Assembly (NCBI GenBank): GCA_017390475.1
Contig: JAFPBO010000031.1
Location: 186,001 to 250,000 of the forward strand
Reading direction: 5' to 3'
Length of the DNA stretch: 64,000 nt
Origin: Loktanella sp.
GTDB taxonomy: Bacteria; Pseudomonadota; Alphaproteobacteria; Rhodobacterales; Rhodobacteraceae
Within the stretch, counting starts at the first letter, position 1; each line of letters begins with the position of its first letter. The translations under genes were made by a program, and so were the position numbers. The notes beneath the pieces were generated by a model, which saw only the letters and a list, made by a program, of their open reading frames with translations, did not search any database and was not told the DNA's origin. Shown here in pieces: positions 44,684-53,997 of this stretch.

Positions 44684-45136
44684 TCACGTGGCGCAGCCGC
44701 CGATGGAGACGATGATGCTGGCAGTCTGCTGCAACACGCGGCCATCGGATAATTCGGCAAGCACAATGATTTCCTGTTCTTCGGCGATGCGGATTCGGGT
44801 CATCACCTCGGCCCGGGTCAGGGATGGCGTCAAATGAAATGTACCAATCTCGGGTGCCGGGTTGCGTGTCGCAATGATATGGATTGTGCGGACATGATCG
44901 TCCACCGTCATCGGGCTGTCGACGCGGATTGTCAGCGGGACTTGCGCCCCGTTTTCAGCCACTGCGGGCAGGCCCAGCACGATGCCATCACCGACGACCT
45001 CTCGCTCATCAAGGATCTGGTCGCGCCAGTCTTGCCATGCGTTCACCTCATCAGCCCGCAAAGGCGCGCTGCCGACCAAGGCCAGCGCAGCAGTTGCCGC
45101 ACCAGCCTTCAGCAATATCCGCCGTTCAATCGTCAT
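44684..45136 (-). CDS. soxY: Sulfur-compound carrier subunit SoxY
   Basis: A Tat-like leader (MTIERRILLKAGAATAALAL) is followed by the SoxY domain. The protein ends IVSIGGCAT, so the sulfur-carrying Cys148 is present. The family ending GGCGG is altered to GGCAT, which might affect the swinging arm. It is encoded between the flavoprotein and soxZ in a short operon. Confidence 0.9.
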   Translation of the reverse strand: MTIERRILLKAGAATAALALVGSAPLRADEVNAWQDWRDQILDEREVVGDGIVLGLPAVAENGAQVPLTIRVDSPMTVDDHVRTIHIIATRNPAPEIGTFHLTPSLTRAEVMTRIRIAEEQEIIVLAELSDGRVLQQTASIIVSIGGCAT

Positions 45137-45157
45137 GCAGCGTCCCTTCCGGTAGCG

Positions 45158-46450
45158 TCAAGAAAACATGTCGCGCGTGATGCTTTCATACCATGCATCG
45201 GCATACCCTGCCTCCAGCCGTCGGTTATCAGCCAGTTCCGACAGCGGCCCGCGTGGCGATATACCGCCCGAATCCGGTGTTTCAACAAATCCTTCGTCGG
45301 TCGTGCGATAGACACCCACTACCGAGAACCCGTAATCATCACCGCCGTGGCTATAGCAGGTGTTGAAATAGACCGGGTCCGCTGGCGCATCACGCCCTGT
45401 CACCTCGGCCAAGGCCGCAGCGACCGCGACCTTTGATGTCGAATTGGCGACGTAGCCTGATTTCGGCAAAGGCGCTGCGATATTCGCATCGCCGATCACG
45501 TGCACATCAGAGACGGATGCGGCTGCGAATGTCCGTGCATCGACCGGCACCCAGCCGCTTTCATCCGCCAACCCGGTATCGCGCACAATGGATGCTGCAT
45601 ATTGCGGTGGGATGACATTGCCGACGTCAACGCGGTGCTCTTCGCCAAATTCGCTGATAAACAGTTTGTTTTCAACATCGACCCGCACAATCTGGCCATC
45701 ACCGCTGGCCGGGATCCATTCGATCATGTCGCCATACAGTTCACCCCATGCATCCTCGAACAGGCCCTGTTTAGAAAACCCTTCCTTGGCATCAAAGGCC
45801 ATGATCTTTGCAGTCGGATTGGCCTCTTTGAGGTAATGGGCAATCATCGAAATCCGCTCGTAAGGCCCCGGTGGGCAGCGGAACGGGTTGCCGGGGATCG
45901 AAATACCCACAACGCCGCCTTGCGGCATGTCTTCAAGTTGCTGGCGCAGGGTCGAGATTTGCGATCCGTCGCCGCCCATCCAGGCATGCGGAAAGATTTG
46001 TGCCGCCGACTCGTCATATCCTTCGATGGCGTCCCAGCGCAGACCGATCCCGGGAGAAACAATCAGTTTATCGTAGTCCAGCACTGACCCGCTTTCGAGC
46101 GTCACGGTCTTGGCGGTATAATCAATATCAGCCGCGCGGTCCTGCACGACATCAACGCCACGGGCGCGCAGCCCGTCATAGGAATGGGTAATCTGCGGCA
46201 GAGTGCGTTTGCCGCCAAGGATCAGGTTGCCATAGGGGCAGGTGATGAAACTGGGCCAGGGCTCGACCAGCGTCACCTCAACCTCTGGATAATTGATCCG
46301 GGCAAAACGCGCGGCGGAGGCACCGCCAAAGCCGCCCCCGATTATGACAAGACGGCCCGCGTTCTGAGCGCGCAACAGGCCCGGTGTGGCAAGGCTAGCA
46401 CTGGTTGCGCCAATCAGAGCGCCAAAGCTACGACGAGTCAGTCTGGACAT
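45158..46450 (-). CDS. Flavocytochrome c sulfide dehydrogenase-like flavoprotein (FccB/SoxF type)
   Basis: 430 residues from ATG 46450. Twin-arginine leader (RLTRRSFGALIGATSASLAT), FAD-binding VIIGGGFGGASAARF, the redox Cys71 in FITCPYGNLILGG and a second Cys in VYFNTCYSHGG. This pair is diagnostic of flavocytochrome c sulfide dehydrogenases. The single-heme cytochrome c immediately upstream would accept electrons. It probably oxidises sulfide or acts in SoxYZ-bound sulfur turnover in the periplasm. Confidence 0.9.
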   Translation of the reverse strand: MSRLTRRSFGALIGATSASLATPGLLRAQNAGRLVIIGGGFGGASAARFARINYPEVEVTLVEPWPSFITCPYGNLILGGKRTLPQITHSYDGLRARGVDVVQDRAADIDYTAKTVTLESGSVLDYDKLIVSPGIGLRWDAIEGYDESAAQIFPHAWMGGDGSQISTLRQQLEDMPQGGVVGISIPGNPFRCPPGPYERISMIAHYLKEANPTAKIMAFDAKEGFSKQGLFEDAWGELYGDMIEWIPASGDGQIVRVDVENKLFISEFGEEHRVDVGNVIPPQYAASIVRDTGLADESGWVPVDARTFAAASVSDVHVIGDANIAAPLPKSGYVANSTSKVAVAAALAEVTGRDAPADPVYFNTCYSHGGDDYGFSVVGVYRTTDEGFVETPDSGGISPRGPLSELADNRRLEAGYADAWYESITRDMFS

Positions 46451-46460
46451 GGCAAGCTCC

Positions 46461-46757
46461 TTACTTAATCGATGCAAAATAATCGGCGAGGATGGAAACC
46501 TCGTCATCCGTATAGCCGGGCGCAATGCGGTTCATGATCGTGGCCTGACGTTCGTTATTGCGAAACTCCTCCCAGACAGTAATGAACGCATCACGGTCAT
46601 AGCCAGCAATTGTGGGAATGGCGCCCACACCCTCGCCCGCCTGACCATGACAGCCAGCACAGCTTTGCGCCAGCAGCGGTGTATTTTCTTGCGCAGCAAG
46701 GCCGCTTGCCATGCAACCTGCAAACAGAAAGGTAGTCATTTTTTGCGCAAATGTCAT
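46461..46757 (-). CDS. Single-heme c-type cytochrome
   Basis: 98 residues starting at ATG 46757 with GGGAGG upstream. Signal peptide (MTFAQKMTTFLFAGCMASGL), one heme site CAGCH, and a distal methionine candidate in IMNRIAPGYTDDEV. Likely the electron-acceptor subunit (FccA-like) of the adjacent flavoprotein, 10 bases downstream. Confidence 0.9.
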   Translation of the reverse strand: MTFAQKMTTFLFAGCMASGLAAQENTPLLAQSCAGCHGQAGEGVGAIPTIAGYDRDAFITVWEEFRNNERQATIMNRIAPGYTDDEVSILADYFASIK

Positions 46758-46854
46758 AGGCGACCTCCCAAGATTTCTGATCCTCTTGCCCATTGTTAAG
46801 GGCAGTTTACCTCGATTGCAATTTTCTTGGCACGGCGCAAAACAGAATGACGTT

Positions 46855-48042
46855 CTACGATAACTTGAACCAAGGGCGCAGCCAGATCCCGACGAAATTC
46901 CCCGGTATCGCCGCAGCGATCCAGACCCAGCCATGGACACTGCCCGAGGCAACGCCCGAAAAGAAGGCAGAGATGTTGCACCCAAAAGCCATCCGCGCAC
47001 CGTAACCCAGCATCAGCCCGCCCAGTATAGCCGCCAGCAAGGGCCGCCAGCCAATGCGCCAATCGGGGGCGAAGCGCCCTGCCAGACCGGCGGCCAGAAA
47101 TGCGCCAAGCATCAGCCCGATATTCATCAGATGGGTCGCATCCTGCACCAGCGGGCGGTGAAGCAGGTCAATGCGTGTCGGATCCTCCCAATAGATCCAG
47201 AATACCGGATCAGCCCAGCCCACCTGTTCGGCAAACAGCGACCCCCAGGTCGCAAAGGCCTGGGTGATGCCCCACGGCCTGCCTGCGATCACCAGCGTCG
47301 CGAAATTCAGGATCGCGAGCGCAAGAGCCGCCCAAGCCAGCGGCCATGGGCCGGACAAAAAACAAGCATCGGGCCTGCGGAACAACGGCTCCACCACGCC
47401 AGTGCGCCGTTTTTCACGTTGCGCAAGCGCCCAGGCGATCAGCGCAAACATCGCAAGATTTAACGCCAAGGCAGGCCACAGTCCCAGCGTCTGCGGCAGC
47501 GAAATCGCAGGTAACGCAGGCAGGGTTTCCCAGCGCGCAACATCCCACGCGCCCAGCGTCATGCCGGTAACGAAAAATATCAGTGTGATCCCGGTCCGGG
47601 TATCGCCGCCGCCGCTGGTGTACAGTGTGCCAGAGGCACAGCCACCGCCCAACTGCATCCCGATTCCGAACAGGAACGCACCGATGGCGACTTCCCAGCC
47701 AGCAGGAAAGACAAAGCCGCGCACGGGCTGGCCAAAGACCGTGCCAGCGGCCAATGCCGGAAAGAACAACAGCACCGCGACGGCCAGCATCAGCATCTGC
47801 GCGCGCACGGCACCGCTGCGGCCTGTCGTGATGCAGGTCCGGTATGCGCCGGTAAACCCGAAAGCCGCGTGATAGAGCGCGAACCCAAGACCCGCACCCA
47901 CCACCCACAAGGCAGCCAACCGCCCTGATCCGTTCATCGCCACATAGACGACCCCAACCAACAAGGCTGCAAGTGCCAGCAGCAAAACTGGGCGCTGCGG
48001 TCCGAACGACGAAGGTAAGGCGGCAGTGCTGCCGGACATCAT
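46855..48042 (-). CDS. YeeE/YedE-family sulfur-compound transporter
   Basis: 395 residues with about ten hydrophobic helices and the two family cysteine motifs GGGCASGTLYT and GARMAFGCNISAFFSG, which in characterised YeeE proteins relay thiosulfate. In this operon it probably imports or moves thiosulfate or another sulfur species across the inner membrane. AAGGA sits 6 bases before ATG 48042; first gene of the operon. Confidence 0.88.
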   Translation of the reverse strand: MMSGSTAALPSSFGPQRPVLLLALAALLVGVVYVAMNGSGRLAALWVVGAGLGFALYHAAFGFTGAYRTCITTGRSGAVRAQMLMLAVAVLLFFPALAAGTVFGQPVRGFVFPAGWEVAIGAFLFGIGMQLGGGCASGTLYTSGGGDTRTGITLIFFVTGMTLGAWDVARWETLPALPAISLPQTLGLWPALALNLAMFALIAWALAQREKRRTGVVEPLFRRPDACFLSGPWPLAWAALALAILNFATLVIAGRPWGITQAFATWGSLFAEQVGWADPVFWIYWEDPTRIDLLHRPLVQDATHLMNIGLMLGAFLAAGLAGRFAPDWRIGWRPLLAAILGGLMLGYGARMAFGCNISAFFSGVASGSVHGWVWIAAAIPGNFVGIWLRPWFKLS

Positions 48043-48106
48043 AGCATTCCTTATTCTGCGACCCCGTCGTGATAATGGCTTTGCCGCAGACCAGCAAGAA
48101 AAGACC

Positions 48107-48123
48107 GGCGCAGACCCTGCGCC
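48107..48123 (-). terminator. Intrinsic terminator after purU
   Basis: GGCGCAG (48107-48113) pairs with CTGCGCC (48117-48123) over a 3-base loop. On the minus strand the stem is followed by GGTCTTTTCTT, and it lies 7 bases after the purU stop. Confidence 0.75.
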
Positions 48124-48129
48124 CCGCGC

Positions 48130-49014
48130 CTAACCCATCCGTTCGGATGCATAGGAGCCGGGGGAAGCCGGGAACACGATTGTCTTGTTGCCATTCAGCA
48201 TGACTCGGCGATGAATATGAGCGTGGATTGCTCGCGCCAGCACTTGGCTTTCAACGTCACGTCCCAAACTGACGTAGTCTGATGGTGATTGCGCATGAGT
48301 GACGCGGGCGATGTCCTGTTCAATAATCGGACCTTCATCCAGATCAGCCGTCACATAATGCGATGTTGCCCCAATCAGTTTCACGCCGCGTTCATAAGCC
48401 TGTTTATAAGGGTTTGCCCCTTTGAAGCTGGGCAGAAAGGAATGGTGGATATTGATGATCTTGCCGGACATCTGCTGGCACATCCGATCGGACAGCACCT
48501 GCATATAGCGCGCCAGCACGATCAGTTCAGCACCCGTCGAATCGACGACATCCATGATGCGCGCTTCGGCCTCAGGCTTGTTTTCCTTTGTCACCGGGAT
48601 GCAGTGAAACGGAATATCATGGTTCACCACCACCTTTTGATAATCCATGTGGTTGGAAATCACCGCGACGATATCAATCGGCAAAGCGCCGATTCGCCAG
48701 CGATACAGCAAATCATTCAGGCAATGCCCGAAACGAGACACCATGATGATGACCTTCATCCGCTCTGCCTCGTCATGAAAGGCGAATGTCATGCCGAACT
48801 GCGCCCCGACAGAGGCAAAGGCTGCCGATACATGATCGAGCGTCGCCCCAGTTTCGCTGGTAAAGCTGACCCGCATAAAAAACTTGCCGGTCACTGTGTC
48901 GTCGAATTGCGAACTGTCAGTGATATTGCAGCCGTGGTCAGCCAGAAAACCGGCGATGGCCGCAACAATACCGCGGGCGCTGTCACAGCTGACGGTCAGG
49001 GCGAATTTGGTCAT
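48130..49014 (-). CDS. purU: Formyltetrahydrofolate deformylase
   Basis: 294 residues: an N-terminal ACT domain (TVSCDSARGIVAAIAGFLAD, HGCNITDSSQF) and a formyltransferase-like domain with IMVSRFGHCLNDLLYRWRIG, IPFHCIPVTKENKPEAE, INIHHSFLPSFKGANPYKQA and HYVTADLDEGPIIEQD, carrying the catalytic Asn/His/Asp. It releases formate from 10-formyl-THF and balances one-carbon pools. Single gene with its own terminator. Confidence 0.95.
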   Translation of the reverse strand: MTKFALTVSCDSARGIVAAIAGFLADHGCNITDSSQFDDTVTGKFFMRVSFTSETGATLDHVSAAFASVGAQFGMTFAFHDEAERMKVIIMVSRFGHCLNDLLYRWRIGALPIDIVAVISNHMDYQKVVVNHDIPFHCIPVTKENKPEAEARIMDVVDSTGAELIVLARYMQVLSDRMCQQMSGKIINIHHSFLPSFKGANPYKQAYERGVKLIGATSHYVTADLDEGPIIEQDIARVTHAQSPSDYVSLGRDVESQVLARAIHAHIHRRVMLNGNKTIVFPASPGSYASERMG

Positions 49015-49220
49015 GGGTTACTTTCCAGAATGAAACGAAATGGGCGCAACGCGCCCAAACTGATCGTTCACGCGCCCTTGCGCAAGCTGCATCTGACCGC
49101 CGACAGCGGCGCCGCGGATGCCGGGCACCAGGCGATACTGAAAGTTACCAATTGCCAAACCGCCAATTTTAGACTTATTATCATAGAGTTAGGTCAAATT
49201 CATATCAACCCGAACACGCC

Positions 49221-49400
49221 CTATTCGATTGTTCGCGCCTCATCCATCAGCATCACCGGAATGCCATTCCTGATGGGGAAAGCCAGATGCGCGTTTTCGC
49301 TGATCAGTTCCTGCTTTTCAGCATCATAGCGCAGGGTGGCATGGGTCATCGGGCAGACCAAGGCCTCCAGCATCTTGGGGTCGAATTCTGCGCTGCTCAT
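49221..49400 (-). CDS. Trm112/YcaR-family small protein
   Basis: 59 residues from ATG 49400: [20 protein letters not shown] and [20 protein letters not shown], the conserved CPxxxxxL and PIRxGIPxML pattern of Trm112-like proteins, which bind and activate methyltransferases. Only one Cys of the zinc-finger set is seen, as in many bacterial members. Its ATG overlaps the stop of the Lon-domain gene (ATGA). Confidence 0.88.
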   Translation of the reverse strand: MSSAEFDPKMLEALVCPMTHATLRYDAEKQELISENAHLAFPIRNGIPVMLMDEARTIE

Positions 49401-50038
49401 TGCATCATACCTTCACCATTGCCGCCACGCAGGGAATATTCCATCAACGTCAGCAGGGTTTCGCGCCTTGTGGACAGCGAAGGCGCCTCCAGCAGGGCCT
49501 GTTTGTCTTCGGGTGTGAAAGGGCAGAGCATGGACAGTGAATTGATCAGCAACTCATCATCGGCCTCTTTCAGGCTGTCCCAATCTGTGGACAGGCCGCG
49601 ATCTTCAAGAAAACGGTTCAGCGCTTTCATGAAACTGTCACGATTAAAACTCTCATCCTTTTCCACCGGCCCCAGATCGCGGGAAAATCCCTGCCAGTTT
49701 ACCTTGCAGCGGCGGTAGGGCGTGAACCCTTCCACTTCTTCCACGATGCGAAAGCGCGATGCCCCCGACAGGGTGATCATATAGCGCCCGTCTTCGGTCT
49801 CTGAAAACGCGGTCAGCTTGCCCGCGCAGCCAATACTGTGCAGCTTGCCTGCCGCACCGGGGGCATCGTAAGGTTGCACCATCCCGATCAGCCGCGAGGA
49901 GGTTTTCAGCACATCATCCAGCATCGCCAAATAGCGCGGCTCGAACAGATGCAGCGGCAAGCGCGAACGCGGCAAAAGCAGCGCGCCGGGCAGAGGAAAC
50001 ACCGGGATGGTGTCTGGCAGGTCAGTTGATGAAATCAT
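49397..50038 (-). CDS. Lon protease N-terminal (substrate-binding) domain protein
   Basis: 213 residues with [34 protein letters not shown] and [20 protein letters not shown], typical of stand-alone LAN/Lon substrate-binding domain proteins. There is no ATPase or protease domain. It is coupled to the Trm112-like gene downstream and follows the thioredoxin-like gene. Function is unclear, perhaps protein quality control. Confidence 0.9.
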   Translation of the reverse strand: MISSTDLPDTIPVFPLPGALLLPRSRLPLHLFEPRYLAMLDDVLKTSSRLIGMVQPYDAPGAAGKLHSIGCAGKLTAFSETEDGRYMITLSGASRFRIVEEVEGFTPYRRCKVNWQGFSRDLGPVEKDESFNRDSFMKALNRFLEDRGLSTDWDSLKEADDELLINSLSMLCPFTPEDKQALLEAPSLSTRRETLLTLMEYSLRGGNGEGMMQ

Positions 50039-50064
50039 ATGCTGATAGTAGCCCGCTGTTGTGA

Positions 50065-50976
50065 TCAGGCAAATATGATCGACGACAGTTTGCGCCGCCC
50101 GGCCAGCACAATCGGGTCCTTCGCGTCGCGGGCATCAAATATCTTGAACAATTGCGCTTTTGCGGCCCCATCGTTCCATTCGCGGTCACGGCGGAACAAT
50201 TCCAGCAACTCGGCAACGGCCTGCTCAACCTCGCCATTTGCATGCAAGGCCACTGCCAGATCAAACCGCGCCTGATGATTGGCAGGGTCGGCATCGACCT
50301 TGGCCTGCAATTCGCCGACAGGCCCGGCATTGGCCGCCTCGTGCAACAAGGTGATCTGGGCATGCAAGGCTTCCAGCGCCGGATCGGTCGAGATTTCAGC
50401 ATGCGCTCCGTTCAGGATCGCCTCGGCCTGACCCAGATCGTTCAGCGCCAGATAGGACCGGACCAGCCCGGCATAAGCGCGGACATTGGTGGCATCTTCC
50501 GTCAGAATAGCGGCGAATGTTTCGGCGGCGTCACTGGCTGCCCCTTCCTCCAGCATCTGATCGGCGGCATCCAGCGCCTCGGTCAGCCCGTCGTCTTCCG
50601 GGGCACCGGCCAGATTGGCGATCTTTTCAACAAAGGCGTTGATCTCGGACGGTGGCAGCGCGCCTTGGAACCCGTCCACCGGACGACCCTGATAAAATGC
50701 ATAGACCGTCGGGATCGACTGCACCCGCAACTGGCCCGCATAACCGGGGTTGGCATCCACGTCGATCTTGACCAGCTTGACACGGCCACCAGCCTTGGTC
50801 ACCGCTGCTTCGATAGCAGGGCCGAGCGTTTTGCACGGGCCGCACCAAGGTGCCCAGAAATCAACGATGACCGGCACTTCCTGCGAGGCTTGGATCACAT
50901 CAGCCGGGAAACTGGCATCTGTGCCGTCCTTGATGACATCGACAGGGGGTTGCGGTTTTGCGTTCAGTTCCAGCAT
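50065..50976 (-). CDS. Thioredoxin-like co-chaperone (YbbN/CnoX type)
   Basis: 303 residues from ATG 50976 (AAGGAG upstream). A thioredoxin domain with active site FWAPWCGPCKTLGP is followed by tetratricopeptide-like helices (AETFAAILTEDATNVRAYAG, AVALHANGEVEQAVAELLEL). CnoX-type proteins protect clients from oxidation and hand them to chaperones. Both redox cysteines are present, unlike the E. coli protein. Confidence 0.9.
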   Translation of the reverse strand: MLELNAKPQPPVDVIKDGTDASFPADVIQASQEVPVIVDFWAPWCGPCKTLGPAIEAAVTKAGGRVKLVKIDVDANPGYAGQLRVQSIPTVYAFYQGRPVDGFQGALPPSEINAFVEKIANLAGAPEDDGLTEALDAADQMLEEGAASDAAETFAAILTEDATNVRAYAGLVRSYLALNDLGQAEAILNGAHAEISTDPALEALHAQITLLHEAANAGPVGELQAKVDADPANHQARFDLAVALHANGEVEQAVAELLELFRRDREWNDGAAKAQLFKIFDARDAKDPIVLAGRRKLSSIIFA

Positions 50977-51083
50977 GGCAGCGCTCCTTGATCGGGATTT
51001 CGTCTCTATATGTGTGCAATCATGCCCAGCGCCAAGAGGCAATGCCGCTTTCCCTTATCTGACGCAGGCTCTAATCTGCTCGC

Positions 51084-51518
51084 ATGAGCCAGACTTTCCC
51101 AAAACTCGCCGCGATTGCCGTCCTGCGCCATGGCGGTCGTGTGCTGCTGGTGCGGCGCAGGAATCCGCCAGACGCGGGGCGCTGGGGCTTTCCCGGTGGG
51201 CATGTCGAAGCGGGTGAGACGGCCATGGCCGCCGCGCTGCGCGAATTGGCGGAGGAAACCGGGGTGCAGGGGCGCGCGCAGGGCTATCTGACCAATCTCG
51301 ATATCATCCAGCATGATGCAGCGGGGCAATTGCAGTTCCATTTCCTGCTGGCCGTGGTCTTATGCGATTACGTCAGCGGCACGCCTGTTGCGGCGGATGA
51401 TGTATCTGATGCCGACTGGTTCAGCCCTGATGAGATCCGAGGTCTGGATGTCAGCGCCGATGTGGAACGGATCGCAAGGCTGGCCTATTCGACAACGCCG
51501 ACCATCGGCCCCAGCTGA
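51084..51518 (+). CDS. Nudix hydrolase
   Basis: 144 residues with an intact Nudix box GGHVEAGETAMAAALRELAE followed by ETGV, matching GX5EX7REUXEEXGU. Hydrolyses a nucleoside diphosphate linked to another moiety; substrate unknown. Its 3' end overlaps the convergent DUF2233 gene by 34 bases. Confidence 0.92.
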   Translation: MSQTFPKLAAIAVLRHGGRVLLVRRRNPPDAGRWGFPGGHVEAGETAMAAALRELAEETGVQGRAQGYLTNLDIIQHDAAGQLQFHFLLAVVLCDYVSGTPVAADDVSDADWFSPDEIRGLDVSADVERIARLAYSTTPTIGPS

Positions 51519-52210
51519 AACCCGAAATCGGACCGGCCCAGCGCGGGGGCATGCAACCGCGACACCTTTCCATCGAAATAAAGTGCATTGGGCAACTGCA
51601 GATAATCGCGGAAAAAGCTGCCGAATTCGTGAAAACTGACCACGTCATTCGAGATTACGAAAACCGCGCTATCCCCGGCTGCTGTGGTGCCTACACCATT
51701 TCGCAGGAAACGTGACGTGCTGTCGGGCAGAAAACGCGGATGCAGGTCGCCGTCGATCACCAGCATCGGGCCCGATTGGGTCGCATCGCGGCAGGCAGGT
51801 GCTGTCTCGATATAATCCATGGTTTCATAGACCTGCGCGCTGTCGTCATTGAGGCAAAGCACACCATTGGGCAACAGACCGAAATTGCCGGGGCCAGCGT
51901 TAGGGATGACGCGCATCTCTTCGACCCCGTTTTCGATATAGAGCCCTACAGGCGTGCGGTCGGCATGATACATCCCCGCATTCATCGCGAATGGCAGGGC
52001 AGTGACATCCGGAAGGTTTTCAATCGCGCGGAAACTGCCCAGTATCTGGCCGCTGTTCTTATGAAATAGTCGCAAATTGTCGCGTGCCGGGTCAACCGTG
52101 CAGGCAGTATAGCTTTTACCAAGGTAGGTGATATTCTCGCACAGAACCTCTGACGCCGCGGATGCAGGCAAGCCGAACCACAGCAAAAGAAATGCGTGTA
52201 CCAGCCTCAC
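51485..52210 (-). CDS. Phosphodiester glycosidase family protein (DUF2233/NAGPA type)
   Basis: Signal peptide MRLVHAFLLLWFGLPASAAS then the family core: LPFAMNAGMYHADRTPVGLY, PNGVLCLNDDSAQV, ATQSGPMLVIDGDLHP, VISNDVVSFHEFGSFFRDYL and ALYFDG. 241 residues, periplasmic. Family members cleave sugar phosphodiesters. It overlaps the rbfA stop by 4 bases. Confidence 0.85.
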   Translation of the reverse strand: MRLVHAFLLLWFGLPASAASEVLCENITYLGKSYTACTVDPARDNLRLFHKNSGQILGSFRAIENLPDVTALPFAMNAGMYHADRTPVGLYIENGVEEMRVIPNAGPGNFGLLPNGVLCLNDDSAQVYETMDYIETAPACRDATQSGPMLVIDGDLHPRFLPDSTSRFLRNGVGTTAAGDSAVFVISNDVVSFHEFGSFFRDYLQLPNALYFDGKVSRLHAPALGRSDFGFQLGPMVGVVE

Positions 52211-52602
52211 TCGTCGAGGTCCTGCCTGACGTGATCCTCCGCCAGCAAAGCGCGGGTTGCGTCCATCTGGTCGAATGTGCCATCGAGCTGGAACCGCAAT
52301 TCTGGCGCGAATTTCATCGTGCCGCCTTTGACGACCAGATGCCGGACTTCGTGGCGGTTGCGGCGAAGGGCGTCCAGCGCCTCTTCCTTGCCTTCACCGC
52401 CCAGCGGCAGGATGAAGGCCGTCGCGATCCGCAGGTCGGGCGACATCCGCACCTCGCCCACGGTGATCGACATGCGCGCGAGGTCGGGGTCGTGGACCTC
52501 TCCCCGTTGCAGGATTTCGGACAGGGTCCGGCGGATCATTTCGCCCACCCGCAGCATGCGCTGCGTCGGGGCCTTGCCATCGCGTTGTGTGTTCTTTGCC
52601 AT
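52207..52602 (-). CDS. rbfA: Ribosome-binding factor A
   Basis: About 131 residues with the RbfA KH-type fold: QRMLRVGEMIRRTLSEILQR, VHDPDLARMSITVGEVRMSP and FAPELRFQLDGT. It helps mature the 30S subunit 5' end of 16S rRNA. ATG 52602 (MAKNTQRDG) is chosen; ATG 52611 adds three residues. Divergent from dapB. Confidence 0.92.
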   Translation of the reverse strand: MAKNTQRDGKAPTQRMLRVGEMIRRTLSEILQRGEVHDPDLARMSITVGEVRMSPDLRIATAFILPLGGEGKEEALDALRRNRHEVRHLVVKGGTMKFAPELRFQLDGTFDQMDATRALLAEDHVRQDLDE

Positions 52603-52697
52603 AGGTTCCATCTAATCACTCTGACCCATAATGCCAAGCAAGGCTTTGCGTCCCGCGACAGGCAAAGCTAAGACAGCGCAAAGTGAAAGGGACCAAT

Positions 52698-53507
52698 ATG
52701 ACCGACACAGCGGGAATCGTAATCACAGGCGGATCGGGGCGCATGGGTCGAATGCTGATCCGTGCGGTGCTGGCATCGGAAAAATGTCACCTGTCCGGCG
52801 TGCTGGAACGGCAGGGGCATGATTGGGTCGGGCAGGATATCGGCAGTGCCATGGGCGGGCAGCCGGTCGGCGTGACAGTGACCGATGACGCCGCAGCGGC
52901 CTTTGCCCAGGCGCAGGCGGTGATCGATTTCACTGCCCCCGCCGCGACGGTGGCCTTTGCTGGCCTTGCAGCACAAGCCCGCACGGTGCATGTGATCGGC
53001 ACCACCGGCCTGTCGGAGGATGACATCGCGGCCATCGACAAAGCCGCGCAACAGGCGGTGATCGTGCGGGCGGGGAATATGTCGCTGGGGGTCAATCTTT
53101 TGGTCAAATTGACACAGAAGGTCGCCGCAGCGCTTGATCCCGATTTCGATATCGAGATCGTCGAGGCGCACCACAATCAAAAGGTCGATGCCCCCTCCGG
53201 GACCGCCCTTATGCTGGGCGAGGCCGCCGCCGCCGGGCGCGGAGTGGCATTGGCCGATGTCCGCGATTCCGGGCGCGACGGGATGACCGGCGCGCGCCAG
53301 CGGGGCGACATTGGCTTCAGCGCAATCAGGGGCGGTGATGTCGTCGGTGAACATGACGTGATATTTGCCGCTGCCGGGGAACGGATTGTCCTGCGACATC
53401 TGGCGACAGACCGGGCCATTTTTGCGCGCGGCGCGCTGACGGCTGCCCTTTGGGGGCAGGACAAAGCGCCGGGGGCTTACGACATGATGGATGTGCTTGG
53501 CCTGTAG
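52698..53507 (+). CDS. dapB: 4-hydroxy-tetrahydrodipicolinate reductase
   Basis: 269 residues with the NAD(P)-binding [10 protein letters not shown], the catalytic [15 protein letters not shown] (His-His and Lys) and [20 protein letters not shown]. Lysine/diaminopimelate pathway. ATG 52698 has AAGGGA upstream; a GTG at 52683 is less likely. Confidence 0.96.
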   Translation: MTDTAGIVITGGSGRMGRMLIRAVLASEKCHLSGVLERQGHDWVGQDIGSAMGGQPVGVTVTDDAAAAFAQAQAVIDFTAPAATVAFAGLAAQARTVHVIGTTGLSEDDIAAIDKAAQQAVIVRAGNMSLGVNLLVKLTQKVAAALDPDFDIEIVEAHHNQKVDAPSGTALMLGEAAAAGRGVALADVRDSGRDGMTGARQRGDIGFSAIRGGDVVGEHDVIFAAAGERIVLRHLATDRAIFARGALTAALWGQDKAPGAYDMMDVLGL

Positions 53508-53640
53508 ACCCACCGTCATCATTTTCTGAGAAGAAAGTACCCCCGCTGGAGGCTCCCGCCCCCTCCTTCAACGCTTCCGCTTGCAAAATGAACCAAATGT
53601 CCCCTCGCGCGTATAAAACATAACGCAAAAGAGGTTTACG

Positions 53641-53997
53641 ATGAAAACACTGGTTCTCTCTATTGGCTTGTCGCTGGCCGCAGGCTCCGCTTATGCAAAT
53701 TACGTGCCCGTCACCGACGAGGCCGCTTTTTTGCAGCTGGTCGAAAACCGCGAATTGCGGCATCGGTTCTATCCGATCACGCTGCAAGTGTTGAGCGACG
53801 GTCAGGTCACGGGCAGCGCCCTTGGCTGGGGCGTCGCCGGGACCTGGAGCTGGGAGGATGGCTATTTCTGTCGAGAATTGAACTGGGGCGGGGATCCGAT
53901 CCCCTATAACTGCCAGTTGGTCGAGGTTAACAACGACCTGATCCGGTTTACCGTTGATCAGGGTGCAGGCCAGGCTGCAGCTTTTCGGCTGCGGTGA
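53641..53997 (+). CDS. Small secreted protein of unknown function
   Basis: 118 residues: signal peptide MKTLVLSIGLSLAAGSAYAN, then YVPVTDEAAFLQLVENRELR, a Trp-rich beta region (LGWGVAGTWSWEDGYFCREL) and two Cys (YFCREL, YNCQL) that could form a disulfide. Similar periplasmic proteins occur in roseobacters, but I know no function. AGAGG lies upstream of the ATG. Its stop abuts that of the hemerythrin-like gene. Confidence 0.75.
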   Translation: MKTLVLSIGLSLAAGSAYANYVPVTDEAAFLQLVENRELRHRFYPITLQVLSDGQVTGSALGWGVAGTWSWEDGYFCRELNWGGDPIPYNCQLVEVNNDLIRFTVDQGAGQAAAFRLR

